Origin: CAWATZ01 sp963784995
GTDB taxonomy: Bacteria; Planctomycetota; Planctomycetia; Gemmatales; Gemmataceae
Assembly (NCBI GenBank): GCA_963784995.1
Contig: CAWATZ010000002.1
Coordinates: 496,001 to 560,000, forward strand
Reading direction: 5' to 3'
DNA length: 64,000 bases
The notes beneath the pieces were generated by a model that made no database searches, had not been told where the DNA came from, and saw only the letters and a list, made by a program, of their open reading frames with translations. The position numbers and the translations under genes are program-made. The stretch's first letter is position 1, and each line of letters starts with the position of its first letter. This document shows positions 20,110 to 29,836 of this stretch, in pieces.

Positions 20110-20940
20110 TCAGTCCCATACCAGACATCCGGCATCGAAGATCGGTCCCTCGACACAGACCCGGCGATAATCCCAGCCCGAATCGGTCCGCATCTTCGTT
20201 ACACAGCTGAAGCAAATCCCCAAACCGCAGGCCATCGGCGTCTCCAGCGAGACGTGGCAGGGCGTCTGCCAGAAGCGGGCTACCTCCGCCAGGGCGTGCA
20301 GCATCGGCTCCGGTCCGCAGCCAAGCAGGTGATCGGGCCGAGGATGCTGCCGCAGCAATTGCGTGACATACCCCGTGAAACCGATGCTGCCATCGTCGCT
20401 GGACAGGTGGACCTCCGCTCCGGCCTGGCGGAAGTCCTCGACGCCGGCCGCCAGGTCCGCGCTGCGCACCCCGTAGAACAACGAGACCCGCTGGGCCTTG
20501 CGCCGGCCCGGCTGACCGCCGTAGCCGCGTGTCCCGAGCAGTTCGCGCACGCAGGCCAGGAAGGGCGTCTGCCCGATGCCGCCCGCCACCAGGGCGACGT
20601 GGTCCTTCGGCTCCAGCTCGGGAAAGCCATTGCCCAGCGGTCCCCAGATCTCGACCCGCTCGTCCGCCGTCATCCGGGCCAGCAGACCCGTCACCTTGCC
20701 GACCACGAGGTACACGACGTCAAGGGCGCTCGGTTTGCCCTGGCTGTCGAGAACCGTGTCGTACAGGGCAAAGGGCCGACCCAGGAGCGGATCGCTGGAG
20801 CCGGGCAGCCGGAGCATCAGGAACTGGCCCGGCCGGATCGCGGCTGCCAGTTCCGGCTGCGCCAGGCGGATGCGGTAAGTGTCCCGGGCCAGCCGGACGT
20901 TCTCCAGCACCGGGACGGCGGCATGGATTAGCGCTGTCAT
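20110..20940 (-). CDS. pyrK: Dihydroorotate dehydrogenase electron-transfer subunit (PyrK-like)
   Basis: 276 residues of the ferredoxin-reductase type. The FAD site is seen in GRPFALYDT, the NAD-binding region in VALVAGGIGQTPFLACVREL, and the C-terminal 2Fe-2S cluster cysteines in CGLGICFSC plus a later CVEGPIF. PyrK passes electrons from PyrD to NAD+ in class 1B dihydroorotate dehydrogenase during pyrimidine synthesis. No pyrD is in the window. Its start overlaps the stop of the upstream pseudouridine synthase by 4 bases, so translation is coupled. A different electron-transfer partner is possible, but the CxxxxCxxC...C pattern is typical of PyrK. Confidence 0.88.
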   Translation of the reverse strand: MTALIHAAVPVLENVRLARDTYRIRLAQPELAAAIRPGQFLMLRLPGSSDPLLGRPFALYDTVLDSQGKPSALDVVYLVVGKVTGLLARMTADERVEIWGPLGNGFPELEPKDHVALVAGGIGQTPFLACVRELLGTRGYGGQPGRRKAQRVSLFYGVRSADLAAGVEDFRQAGAEVHLSSDDGSIGFTGYVTQLLRQHPRPDHLLGCGPEPMLHALAEVARFWQTPCHVSLETPMACGLGICFSCVTKMRTDSGWDYRRVCVEGPIFDAGCLVWD

Positions 20941-21725
20941 GCCTTCTGCTGCCCTTTGCGTTCGGAGCCTCCCGTCGCCAGCGCTCCGGGCTTGTGTGCG
21001 GGGCGTTGCCCGAACCGTTTGAGCCGTTCCAGGTCGGGGCCCTTGACCGGGCGCGACTTGCCCGAACGCAGCCGGCCCAGCACGATCGGACCCAGGGCGA
21101 TGCGTTTCAGTCGCATGACCTTGTGCTGCAAGCGGGCCAGCATCCGCCGCACTTCGCGGTTCTTGCCCTCGTTGAGGACGATCTCCATCCAGGTGCTGTC
21201 GCCTTGCGTCTTGAGCCGTTTGATCCGTTTGGCCTTGACGTGGCCATCGCTCAGCCAGACGCCGTCGAGGAGCTGCTGCAGGTCCGCCTTCGTCGGCTTG
21301 CCGGCCACCTGGACCAGGTAGGTCTTCTCGACGCCGAAGCGCGGGTGCATCAGCCGATTGGCCAGGTCGCCGTCATTGGTGAGCAGCAGCAATCCCTCGC
21401 TGTCCTCGTCGAGCCGGCCGACGGTGTAGACGCGCTGGAGGACGTGGGGCACCAGGTCGATGGCCAGGGGCCGACCGGCCGGGTCGTGGTTACTGCAAAT
21501 GTAGCCGCGCGGCTTGTTCACCAGCCAGTACGTGGGCCGTTCGTGGTGCAGGGGTGTGCCATCGACGCACACTTCCTGCGATTCGGGATCGATGCGCGTG
21601 CCCAGCTCGCGGACCACCTGGCCCGCCACCGCCACCCGGCCGCGCAGGATCAGCTCCTCGCAATGCCGCCGGGAGCCGACGCCGGCATGCGCCAGGAACT
21701 TGTTCAGACGCTCCAGCTCCGCCAT
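20937..21725 (-). CDS. RsuA/RluB-family pseudouridine synthase
   Basis: 262 residues from the ATG at 21725, which has AGGTGG at 7 bases; a longer frame to 21785 lacks such a site. An N-terminal S4 RNA-binding domain (LNKFLAHAGVGSRRHCEELI) is followed by the catalytic region YTVGRLDEDSEGLLLLTNDG, whose GRLDxDSEGLLLLT contains the nucleophilic aspartate. A basic tail follows (RLKRFGQRPAHKPG). The family isomerises specific uridines in 23S or 16S rRNA; RluB (23S) is the closest guess. It is transcribed ahead of pyrK with a 4-base overlap. Confidence 0.9.
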   Translation of the reverse strand: MAELERLNKFLAHAGVGSRRHCEELILRGRVAVAGQVVRELGTRIDPESQEVCVDGTPLHHERPTYWLVNKPRGYICSNHDPAGRPLAIDLVPHVLQRVYTVGRLDEDSEGLLLLTNDGDLANRLMHPRFGVEKTYLVQVAGKPTKADLQQLLDGVWLSDGHVKAKRIKRLKTQGDSTWMEIVLNEGKNREVRRMLARLQHKVMRLKRIALGPIVLGRLRSGKSRPVKGPDLERLKRFGQRPAHKPGALATGGSERKGQQKA

Positions 21726-21940
21726 GAGTGATCCACCTGTGTCCATAGGGAAAGGGGGCAACTGTTCATCGTAGGTGGATTGCAAGTGCGGATCAAGCGG
21801 GTTTGCCGGGATTTGCCGGGTCGTTTGGCCCGCGCTGGTTAAACAGCGCCGACGAGGCCGACCTGCCGCCAGGCGTCGGCTGGCGCTGGAAAGGGCGTCG
21901 GCCAGCCGTTAGAACACCTGTTTGGTAACAGGGCTTTTTT

Positions 21941-22049
21941 CCGCCAGGTTCATTTTACTTCGCGGCGGCGCGTGGGGGAGGCTGCGGCGTGTTGTGTCGC
22001 AGCCTCCCCCACGCGCCGCCACGGAACCCAGGTAAAATGAACCTGGCGG
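21941..22049. repeat. Two-part inverted repeat upstream of fadJ
   Basis: The outer arms CCGCCAGGTTCATTTTAC and GTAAAATGAACCTGGCGG are exact complements, and the inner arms around GGCGGCGCGTGGGGGAGGC and GCCTCCCCCACGCGCCGCC also pair, giving a long hairpin of 109 bases. It lies in the spacer between divergent genes, so it is not placed as a terminator and looks like a dispersed palindrome. Confidence 0.8.
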
Positions 22050-22094
22050 AACAAATCCCTGTCAGCAAACGGCTGCAGACCTCGAATGACAAGG

Positions 22095-22143
22095 TGACAA
22101 GGTGACAGAAGAAGCAACGCCGCCGTCTTCTGTCACCTTGTCA
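22095..22143. repeat. Inverted repeat of TGACAAGG units
   Basis: TGACAAGGTGACAGAAGA (22095-22112) pairs perfectly with TCTTCTGTCACCTTGTCA (22126-22143) around a 13-base loop. The unit TGACAAGG is also repeated directly just before the left arm. It is unrelated in sequence to the hairpin 50 bases upstream. Confidence 0.75.
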
Positions 22144-22256
22144 CGCAGTTGGGCCAAAGGGCCTGGAGGGCTGAGCGATTTGGCATCGGAAAGCGATTGG
22201 GATACACTCAACGGTGTACCTTTCGCCCGGCACCCCCGATCAGGAAGGCAGCAACC

Positions 22257-24401
22257 GTGCAAACTCCCACTTCGTCAGCCGTCAAACTGGAGTTTCAAGG
22301 CCCCATCGCGATCTTGACCCTGGATCAGCCGGGCAGCCGGGCCAACACCCTCGGCCAGGCCGTCCAGGGCGAGCTGGAAGCCGCCGCGGCTCAGCTGGCC
22401 GCCCGGCAGGGCCTGCGCGGCCTGATCCTCCGCAGCGGCAAGCCGGGCATGTTTATCGCTGGTGCAGACCTCAAGGAGTTCGGCAGCGCTCGTCCCGATC
22501 CGGAATCGACCCGCAAGGCGGTCAAGCGCGGCCTGGACCTGATCGCCGCCTTCGAGAACCTGCCGTACCCGACCGTGGCTGTCATCGATGGGGCCTGCAT
22601 GGGCGGCGGCCTGGAAGTGGCGATGGGCATGGACTATCGGCTGGCCAGCAACAACCCAAAGACCGAGCTGGGCTTGCCCGAGGTCAAGGTCGGCCTGATT
22701 CCCGGCTGGGGCGGCACACAGCGGCTGTCCCGTCTGATCGGCCCGTCGCTGGCCGCCGAGATGATCTGCACCGGCGAGCCGGCCAAACCCGAGCGGGCCT
22801 TGCAGATCGGCCTGGTCTTCGACGTGGTGCCGGCCGAGAGGCTGGTTGAAGAGGGGGTGCGTCTGCTGGAATGGTCTCACGCCTCCGGCGATTGGAAGAA
22901 GGCCCGGCAGAAGAAGAAACAGCCGGCCGGCCTGAGCGAGGAGCAGCTGGGCTTCTCAATGACGGTTATGAAGGCCCAGGTTCTCGCCAAGACCGGCGGT
23001 CACTTCCCGGCCCCGCTGGCGGCCGTGGAGGCCATTCGCCGCGGCTGCAACTCGCCGCTGGAAGAGGGGCTGAAGGCCGAGACCGAGGCCTTTGTGCCGC
23101 TGCTCGGCAGTCCGATCTCGCGCAACCTGATCGCCATCTTCTTCCTGACCGGCCGGCTCCAGAAGGACACGGGCGTCCCCGATCCCAGGATCGAGCCCAG
23201 GCCGGTCAACCTGGTGGGCGTGGTTGGTGCCGGCATCATGGGCTCGGGCATCGCCGGGGCCCACGTTCGCCGCGGCATCCCGACTCTGATGCTCGATAGT
23301 GTGCCGGTCGCCGTGGAGAAGGGAGTCACCGCCATTACCCGGGTGATCCAGAGCCGGATCGAGATTGGCCGGGCGACCCCTCTGGACATGGCCAACGCCC
23401 TGGCCCGGCTCAGCACCTCGCTGACCACCAGCGCCCTGGCCGACCGCGACGTGGTTATCGAGGCCATCGTCGAGAACGAGCAGGCCAAGGTGAAGCTGTT
23501 CGGCGAGCTGCAGAAGATCGTGCGGCCGGGGACCATCCTGGCGTCGAATACCTCGACCATTTCCATCACGCGGATGGCCCAGTCGCTGGCCCAGCCCGAG
23601 AACTTCGCGGGCATGCACTTCTTCAACCCGGTCGATCGGATGCAGCTGGTGGAGGTGATCCGCGGGGCGAAGACCAGCGACCAGACGGTTGTGACGCTGG
23701 TAGCCCTGGCCAAGAAGATCGGCAAGACGCCGATCGTCGTCCGCGATTGTCCGGGGTTCCTGGTGAACCGTATCTTGTTCCCCTACATGAACGAGTCGCT
23801 GCTGATGCTCGAGGAGGGAGCGACGCCGCGGGACGTCGATAAGGCGGCAACGGCATTCGGCATGCCGATGGGGCCGATCACGCTGAACGACGTGGTCGGC
23901 ATCGATACGTCGCATTACGCCGGGCAGGTCATCGCAGCGGCGTTTCCCGATCGAGTCAAGCACCCGCGCATCCTGGGCGAACTGGTCGCGGCCGGCCGGC
24001 TGGGCCAGAAGACCGGGGCCGGCTTCTACTCCTACGCCAAGGGGCCGCGCGGCAGCGATGATCCAGCGCTGGAGATGATCCTGGCGAAGGTCCGGACGGG
24101 CAAGCGCACCCTGAGCATGGAGGAGATCACGGATCGGCTGTTCCTGCCGATGCTGGCCGAGGCGAGCCGGATCCTGATGGAGGGAATCGTGCGCGATCCG
24201 GGAGACGTGGACATGGGGTTGATCCTGGGCATCGGCTTCCCCCCGTTCCGGGGAGGGATGCTGCGCTGGGCCGACAGCGTGGGCCTGCCGGCCATCCTGG
24301 CGAAGATGGAAAAGTACGCTCCGCTGGGACCGCGCTTCCAGCCCACAGAGCAGATGCAGAAGTTGGCGTCGGCGGGGAAGGGGTTCTACCCGGTTTCGTA
24401 A
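22257..24401 (+). CDS. fadJ: Multifunctional beta-oxidation enzyme (enoyl-CoA hydratase / 3-hydroxyacyl-CoA dehydrogenase)
   Basis: About 714 residues from the GTG at 22257 (AGGAAGG at 8 bases); an upstream extension to 22149 lacks features. The N-terminal crotonase domain shows ILRSGKPGMFIAGADLKEF and ACMGGGLEVAMGMDYRLAS, with the two catalytic glutamates expected in the latter half (KTELGLPEVKVGLIPGWGG). The NAD-binding dehydrogenase domain begins VGVVGAGIMGSGIAG, and the C-terminal HCDH domain has HFFNPVDRMQLVEVI. The enzyme hydrates enoyl-CoA and oxidises the product, the middle steps of fatty-acid degradation. The thiolase needed for the last step is encoded nearby at 26888-28048. Confidence 0.95.
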   Translation: MQTPTSSAVKLEFQGPIAILTLDQPGSRANTLGQAVQGELEAAAAQLAARQGLRGLILRSGKPGMFIAGADLKEFGSARPDPESTRKAVKRGLDLIAAFENLPYPTVAVIDGACMGGGLEVAMGMDYRLASNNPKTELGLPEVKVGLIPGWGGTQRLSRLIGPSLAAEMICTGEPAKPERALQIGLVFDVVPAERLVEEGVRLLEWSHASGDWKKARQKKKQPAGLSEEQLGFSMTVMKAQVLAKTGGHFPAPLAAVEAIRRGCNSPLEEGLKAETEAFVPLLGSPISRNLIAIFFLTGRLQKDTGVPDPRIEPRPVNLVGVVGAGIMGSGIAGAHVRRGIPTLMLDSVPVAVEKGVTAITRVIQSRIEIGRATPLDMANALARLSTSLTTSALADRDVVIEAIVENEQAKVKLFGELQKIVRPGTILASNTSTISITRMAQSLAQPENFAGMHFFNPVDRMQLVEVIRGAKTSDQTVVTLVALAKKIGKTPIVVRDCPGFLVNRILFPYMNESLLMLEEGATPRDVDKAATAFGMPMGPITLNDVVGIDTSHYAGQVIAAAFPDRVKHPRILGELVAAGRLGQKTGAGFYSYAKGPRGSDDPALEMILAKVRTGKRTLSMEEITDRLFLPMLAEASRILMEGIVRDPGDVDMGLILGIGFPPFRGGMLRWADSVGLPAILAKMEKYAPLGPRFQPTEQMQKLASAGKGFYPVS

Positions 24402-24409
24402 TTCGTAAT

Positions 24410-24490
24410 TGAACCACGGATGACACGGATAACACGGATAAAGTCAAAAGGCATTTCTTTATCCGTGTTATCCGTGTCATCCGTGGTTCA
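24410..24490. repeat. Perfect 34-base inverted repeat
   Basis: The left arm 24410-24443 and right arm 24457-24490 are exact complements with a 13-base loop; the core is ACGGATAACACGGATAA, itself made of direct ACGGATAAC units. It starts 8 bases after the fadJ stop and ends 20 bases before the next gene, so it could end fadJ transcription. Confidence 0.85.
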
Positions 24491-24510
24491 ATTCTTCTCG
24501 GAGGCAGATC

Positions 24511-26073
24511 GTGGACGCGAGACTGTGGACCGTTGTTCTGATCCTGCCCACGTGCGTGTCTCCCTGCGAAGCGCAGCGCAAGCCCCCGCCAGCACCGCCG
24601 GACCAGCTCCCGCCATCGCTGGAGCTGGGCAAGGGAGATCGCGTCATCGCCCGGCACGCCTCCGGGGTTGCCTGCGTCAAGTATTCTCCGGACGGCAAGC
24701 TGCTCGCCACGGCGGGCGGCGACCTGACCATCCGGCTTTGGGACCTGGAAACCGGCAAGGAGGTGCGGCGCTTCGAGGGACACAAGGGGTTCATCCGCAC
24801 CGTCGCGTTCTCGCCGGATGGCAAGCTGCTGGCCTCGGCGGGCGAAAGCCCAAGTGTGATCCTCTGGGACGTGGCCACCGGCAAGGAAGTCCGGCGCATT
24901 GGCAAGCACCTGAAGGACCTGCGGATGGCTGTCTTCTCCCCAAACGGCAAGACCATCCTGGCGAGCGATTTTGACGAGAAGATCGGCCTGTGGGACGTGG
25001 CGACCGGCAAGCAGATTCACCTCTTCCGCGCCCATCCCCGGGTGCCCTACGGTATCGCCTTCTCCCCGGACGGCAAGACCATCGCCTCGGGCGGCGACAA
25101 CGAAGGGACCATCCGCCTTTGGGACGTCGCCTCCGGCAGGGAGCTTCGCCACTGGGACGGACATCCCAAATGTGTTTACACGGTCGCCTACTCGCCGGAC
25201 GGCCGGCTGCTGGCCAGCGGCGGCGACGATGGCACGGCCCGTCTGTGGGAGGTGGCCACGAGCAAGGAAGTCCACCGTCTGGAGGGGCACAAGAATGGCG
25301 TCACCAAGCTGGCCTTCGCCCCGGACGGCCGCACTCTTGTGACGGCCAGCCATGATGACACGGTCCACCTCTGGGAGACGCGGACCGGCCAGGAGATCCG
25401 CCGTTTCGGCAAGCACAAAGGCTGGGTCTGGGGCGTGGCCTACTCGCCCACGGGCCGCAGCGTGGCCTCGGCCGGCCACGACACCACGGCCGTGGTCTGG
25501 GACCTGGGCCCGGTTGCGGTGAGCCCGGAGCGCAAGCCGTTGGAGCTGACGGCCGGGGAGCTGGAAGGCAAATGGCGTGAACTCGCCGACGCCAACGCGG
25601 GCAAGGCGTTCCAGGCTGCCCTGACGCTGTCGGCGGTAGCTCCCAAGAAGGTCGTGCCCTTTTTGCAGGAACGCCTCCGGCCCGCACGGGCGACGCCCAT
25701 CGACAATGCACGGCTGGAACGGCTGATCCGAGAACTCGATGACGATGACTTCACGGTGCGCGAGAACGCCGACAAGGAGCTGCAAGGACTCGGCGAATCG
25801 GCCGGCCCTGCGCTTCGCAAGGCGCTGGCCAACCCGGGTTCGCTCGAAGCACGCCGCCGATTGGAGGTGCTGGTGGAGAGGCTGAATGGGAGGGAACTGG
25901 CTCCGGAGCGCTTACAAGCCCTTCGGGCCCTGCGGGTGCTGGAGGACCTGAACACAGAGCAGACGCGGGAGTTACTGCGGCAACTTGCGGGGGGCGAGAA
26001 GGATGATCCGCTGACGCGGGAAGCGGAGGCCGTACTGGTTCGACTGACGAAGCAAACTCCCCCCAAACCCTGA
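24511..26073 (+). CDS. Exported WD40-repeat protein with helical tail
   Basis: 520 residues; GTG start with GGAGG at 7 bases and a short signal-peptide-like N-terminus (LWTVVLILPTCVSPCEA). About seven WD40 blades follow (repeated SPDGKLLA, IRLWDLETGKEVR, LEGHKNG), enough for one beta-propeller. Residues 345-520 are helical (ELEGKWRELADANAGKAFQ, VPFLQERLRPA, RVLEDLNTEQTRELLRQL). This is the same propeller-plus-tail architecture that is doubled in the giant gene at 13941-19216. It probably acts as a protein-interaction scaffold; no catalytic site is seen. Confidence 0.88.
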   Translation: MDARLWTVVLILPTCVSPCEAQRKPPPAPPDQLPPSLELGKGDRVIARHASGVACVKYSPDGKLLATAGGDLTIRLWDLETGKEVRRFEGHKGFIRTVAFSPDGKLLASAGESPSVILWDVATGKEVRRIGKHLKDLRMAVFSPNGKTILASDFDEKIGLWDVATGKQIHLFRAHPRVPYGIAFSPDGKTIASGGDNEGTIRLWDVASGRELRHWDGHPKCVYTVAYSPDGRLLASGGDDGTARLWEVATSKEVHRLEGHKNGVTKLAFAPDGRTLVTASHDDTVHLWETRTGQEIRRFGKHKGWVWGVAYSPTGRSVASAGHDTTAVVWDLGPVAVSPERKPLELTAGELEGKWRELADANAGKAFQAALTLSAVAPKKVVPFLQERLRPARATPIDNARLERLIRELDDDDFTVRENADKELQGLGESAGPALRKALANPGSLEARRRLEVLVERLNGRELAPERLQALRALRVLEDLNTEQTRELLRQLAGGEKDDPLTREAEAVLVRLTKQTPPKP

Positions 26074-26179
26074 GAATTGCTGGAGAGGGCCCATCTCACA
26101 GGATCAGTTGGGCTGGACAACGTCTCTCATTCCGAGGACGATTGGAGACGACTGTAGATCCTTGGGAAGGAGAGGCTCT

Positions 26180-26875
26180 GTGTCGCGCGCATCAACCTCC
26201 ATCCGTTTTGAGACGCTAGCTGACATCCTGGAGCAAATGGGCGGGATCGATCCCGGCCGGATTCGGGCGACTCCCACCCCAGGCAAAGCCACCGAGAAGG
26301 ACCTGATCCGCCTTAACGATCGCAAGGACAAGATCTACGAGCTGGTCGATGGCGTGCTGGTGGAGAAGATCATGGGGTTTCCCGAATCGGCGCTGGCGTG
26401 CTGGATTGGCCATTTGCTTCAGACTTTCCTTGATAGCAACGACCTGGGTTTGATTGCCGGCGCTGACGGGGCAACCCGTTTGATGCCGGGGCTGGTTCGT
26501 GTGCCGGATCTTTCCTTTGTCAGTTGGGATCGGCTGCCTCATCGAGGTATCGTCCCTGAGCAGCCAATCCTTGGCTTGGCCCCTGACCTGGCCATTGAGG
26601 TCCTGAGCAAAGGCAACACACGCAAAGAAATGAGCCGCAAGCTCCGCGAGTATTTCCTTGCGGGGGCGAGTCGTGTCTGGTTTGTCAATCCGAAGAATCG
26701 GACCGTCCAGGACTTCACGTCTCCCGAAGAGATGTCGCTGCTGACGGAAGATCAGACGCTTGAGGGACGAGAACTGCTGCCCGGGCTTCGGCTGCCGCTG
26801 GCCCGCATCTTCGCACGGGTCGCTCGTTCTGAGGAGCGGACCACGCGGAAAAAGAAACGCAAGCGGCAGCAGTAG
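26180..26875 (+). CDS. Uma2-family (DUF820) putative restriction-endonuclease-fold protein
   Basis: About 231 residues from the GTG at 26180 (AAGGAG at 7 bases). Typical Uma2 features are KDKIYELVDGVLVEK near the N-terminus, RVPDLSFVSWDRLP, LAPDLAIEVLSKGNT and YFLAGASRVWFVNP, which form the PD-(D/E)XK-like core. The C-terminus ends in a lysine/arginine-rich tail (TTRKKKRKRQQ). The family is widespread in planctomycetes and cyanobacteria and its function is unproven. It converges with the thiolase gene 12 bases downstream. Confidence 0.87.
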   Translation: MSRASTSIRFETLADILEQMGGIDPGRIRATPTPGKATEKDLIRLNDRKDKIYELVDGVLVEKIMGFPESALACWIGHLLQTFLDSNDLGLIAGADGATRLMPGLVRVPDLSFVSWDRLPHRGIVPEQPILGLAPDLAIEVLSKGNTRKEMSRKLREYFLAGASRVWFVNPKNRTVQDFTSPEEMSLLTEDQTLEGRELLPGLRLPLARIFARVARSEERTTRKKKRKRQQ

Positions 26876-26887
26876 CCCAGGCTTCGG

Positions 26888-28048
26888 TCACTCCACCGCC
26901 TCGTAGATCGTGGCAATCCCCTGCCCCACCCCGATGCACATGGTCGCCAGTCCGAACTTCGCCTTGCGGTCCATCATCGCATGGATCAGCGTCGTCGAGA
27001 TCCGCGCCCCGCTGCCGCCCAGCGGATGACCGATGGCGATGGCCCCGCCGCGGACGTTGACCTTCTCCGGGTTCGCCTTGAGCAGCTTCAGCACCGCCAG
27101 CGACTGGGCGGCGAACGCCTCGTTCAGCTCGATCAGGTCGATGTCCTCCAGCTTCAGCCTGGCTCGCTCCAGCGCCTTGAGCGTGGCCGGCACCGGACCA
27201 ATGCCCATCACCGACGGATCGACGCCGGCCACGGCCATGGCCCGGACGCGCACCTTGGGCTTGAGGCCCAGTTCCCGGGCACGCTCCTCCGACATCAGCA
27301 GCAGGGCGGCGGCGCCGACGTTGAGCGGGCTGGAATTGCCGGCCGTGACCGTGCCGCCCTCGGGCATGAATGCCGGCTTGAGGGCGCCCAGCGCCTCCAG
27401 GGTGGTGTCCCGGCGGATGCACTGATCGTGCTGGAAGACCTTCTTGCGGCCGTCCTCGTCCCGGCCCCAGGTAGGGATGATCTCGCGGGCAAAGGCGCCG
27501 CTGTCGGTCGCCTGGGCTGCCTTCTGATGGCTGCGCAGGGCGAACTCATCCTGCTCCTTCCGGCTGATCCGATACCGCATCGCCAGGTTCTCGGCCGTCA
27601 GCCCCATGTTCATCGTGGCGGGGCTGTGCCGATACCAGAGGCGCGGCGTGGCGTCGAAGCCGAGTTCCATCGGTACGTGCTGCATGTGCTCGACGCCGCC
27701 GGCGATCTGCACGTCCTCGCAGTTGGCGGCGATGCTCTGGGCCGCCTGGTTGATGGCCTGCAAGCTGGAGCCGCACAGCCGGTTGATCGTGGCGCCAGCG
27801 GTTTCAATGGGCAGACCGGCCACCAGGGCGGACATGCGGGCGATGTTGAAACCCTGCTCGTTTTGCTGTTTGACGCAGCCCCAGAGCACGTCCTCGACGG
27901 CCGAGGCCGGCACGCTGACGCGCTCCAGCAGGGCCTTCATCAGATCGGCCGACAGGTCGTCGGCCCGGACGTCGCGGAACCAGCCCTTTTCCGGATGCGC
28001 CCGGGCGATGGGGGTTCGGACCGCCTCGATGACCACGGCATGACGCAT
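26888..28048 (-). CDS. fadA: Acetyl-CoA C-acyltransferase (thiolase)
   Basis: 386 residues from the ATG at 28048, preceded by GGAGG at 7 bases (the frame continues to 28126 without support). Catalytic residues visible: the nucleophilic cysteine in NRLCGSSLQAINQA, the histidine in GGAIAIGHPLGGSGAR, and the second cysteine in LATMCIGVGQG. ELNEAFAAQSLAVL is the thiolase signature 2 area. It cleaves 3-ketoacyl-CoA to acetyl-CoA and a shortened acyl-CoA, completing the cycle started by the fadJ product at 22257. The two genes converge and are not in one operon. Confidence 0.95.
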   Translation of the reverse strand: MRHAVVIEAVRTPIARAHPEKGWFRDVRADDLSADLMKALLERVSVPASAVEDVLWGCVKQQNEQGFNIARMSALVAGLPIETAGATINRLCGSSLQAINQAAQSIAANCEDVQIAGGVEHMQHVPMELGFDATPRLWYRHSPATMNMGLTAENLAMRYRISRKEQDEFALRSHQKAAQATDSGAFAREIIPTWGRDEDGRKKVFQHDQCIRRDTTLEALGALKPAFMPEGGTVTAGNSSPLNVGAAALLLMSEERARELGLKPKVRVRAMAVAGVDPSVMGIGPVPATLKALERARLKLEDIDLIELNEAFAAQSLAVLKLLKANPEKVNVRGGAIAIGHPLGGSGARISTTLIHAMMDRKAKFGLATMCIGVGQGIATIYEAVE

Positions 28049-28512
28049 GACTGTGCCTCCAGTAAGGGTGCCATCCTTCCTCCGTTCGGAAAGACAAACC
28101 AGGGACCCATTCTTCATTCTATGCACCGGGCAGCGGCGGGACCGTGTCGCGGTCGCTGGGGTGGCTTTTTTTTGCCCTGGAGGAATTTCCTGTTCTATAC
28201 TTCAGCGAGCAGATAAGCTCGCCGGTTCGGGCCCCCGAAGTCTCCGAAAGGTCCCAGTGTTGGGAAACCTCTCGAGTCCGTCTGAACTGGCGCGAGCGGG
28301 AACACCAGTTCTCAATGAGGAGAGGCTTTGCGAAGGCCTCACGTGATTGTGATCGCCCGAAACTCCAGGACGGCCACCTACCCCCTCAGCGATCCTGAAA
28401 CAACGCCGTTTCGGGGCTCATCCAGGCCAAGCGGTCAGCGCTTGCCGGGTGTTCGCTCAGTCCAGAGCGGCCTGCCTGCCGAGTCGTGCCTTTGAGAAAG
28501 GATCCCCGTCCG
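28049..28512. other. Divergent promoter region, no gene recognised
   Basis: About 460 bases between the divergent thiolase and AAA ATPase genes. A run of eight T lies at about 28168 and GGAGG follows at about 28180, but the short frames after it have no recognisable product. Promoters for both flanking genes must lie here; I cannot assign the boxes. Confidence 0.5.
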
Positions 28513-29836
28513 ATGGTTGCTCCGCGTCTGCAGCAAGAGCTTGGCAGAGTTTCCGCGCTTCTGGCCGATGGTGGGTTTCAGCCCGCGGAACCCCACAGCC
28601 TGGACGAAGCAGGCCTGAGTGAGGTCCTGGTCGATTCCCTGGTGTGCAAGCAACTGGCCGCGCTGGGCAACGCCAGCGGCCGGACGCTGGCCGATCACCT
28701 CTGTTTACCCTTTGGGCTTCTGGAACCGCGTTATCTCAAGCTGCGGGGCCGGCAACTGCTGCTCAACCGCGGCAGCGCGCCCCTGAACGATTTCATCTAC
28801 GCCCTCACCGACCAGGGGCGCGAGTTCGCCCAGCAGCTGCTCGACGCCTGCGCCTACGTCGGGGCGGCCCCGGTGCCGCTGCCCGACTACGTCACCTCGG
28901 TCGAGGCCCAGACCATCAAGGCCGAGGCCTGTCAGAGGGAACAGCTGCAGGCCGCCTTCCAGGACATCTCCGTCCAGCCGGAGATCCTGGACCGGATCGG
29001 CCCGGCCGTCAACTCCGGCGCCGGCCTGTTTCTCTACGGTGCTCCCGGCAACGGCAAGACCACCCTGGCCGAGCGCATCACCCTCTGTTTCGGCAAGGAA
29101 ATCTGGTTGCCCCGGGTGCTCCTGTGCGAGGGCGAGATCATCAAGCTGTTCGACCCCGCCTACCACAAGGTCGTTGCCAGCACCGGCTCCCGCATCTTGC
29201 GCGCAGGAGTCCCACGACAACCGCTGGATTCGCGTCCGCCGGCCCACCGTCATCGTCGGCGGCGAGCTGACCCTGGACAGCCTGGAGATCCGCCACAACG
29301 GCCGGAGCAACGTCAGCGAAGCCCCCTTGCAGCTCAAGAGCAACGGCGGCTCGCTGCTCATCGACGACTTCGGAAGACAGCGCATCAATCCGGTGGAACT
29401 GCTCAATCGCTGGATTGTGCCCCTGGAAAAGCGCTATGACTTCTTGACCCTGTCCAGCGGCAAGAAGATCCAGGTGCCCTTCGACCAGCTGATCCTGTTC
29501 TCCACCAATCTCGACCCCAAGGACCTGGTGGACGAGGCCTTCTTGCGCCGCATCCCCTACAAGGTCCTCGTCCCCGACCCCGAGCCGGCCGAGTTCCACC
29601 TGCTCTTTCGCAAGCAGGCCCTCGCCCTGGGCTGTCCCTACGACCCGGAGGTGGTCGAGTACCTGCTGGCCAAGCACTATCGCCCGGCGCAGCGGCCCTT
29701 GCGGCGCTGTCATCCGCGGGACCTGCTCCTGCAAATCCGCAACTACTGTGCTTACACCGGCCGGAAATTTTTGCTCAAGCCGGAGTACTTTGACCTGGCC
29801 GTCGCCACTTACTTTACCGAAGGGAGCTGCACGTGA
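28513..29836 (+). CDS. AAA-type ATPase with N-terminal helical domain, frameshifted
   Basis: About 440 codons from the ATG at 28513 (AAAGGA upstream). Residues 1-150 form a non-catalytic domain (LADGGFQPAEPHSLDEAGLS, LPFGLLEPRYLKLRGRQLL). The ATPase follows: Walker A GAPGNGKTT near residue 178, Walker B SLLIDDFGRQ, an asparagine sensor in LILFSTNLDP, and a C-terminal lid helix (RPLRRCHPRDLLLQIRNY). The frame shifts once near 29205; the continuation QESHDNRWIRVRRPTVIVGG lies in another frame. The stop overlaps the GTG of the FHA-EAL gene by 4 bases, so the two are coupled. It may remodel a protein partner; the FHA neighbour implies control by Ser/Thr phosphorylation. Confidence 0.8.

Noticed and set aside
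24127..25785. A 552-codon antisense frame over fadJ and the WD40 gene
   Set aside because: It crosses two well-supported genes and a palindrome and has no recognisable product.
26180..26875. Uma2 gene as part of a transposon
   Set aside because: There are no terminal repeats or target duplications, and the Uma2 family is common as single genes in this phylum.
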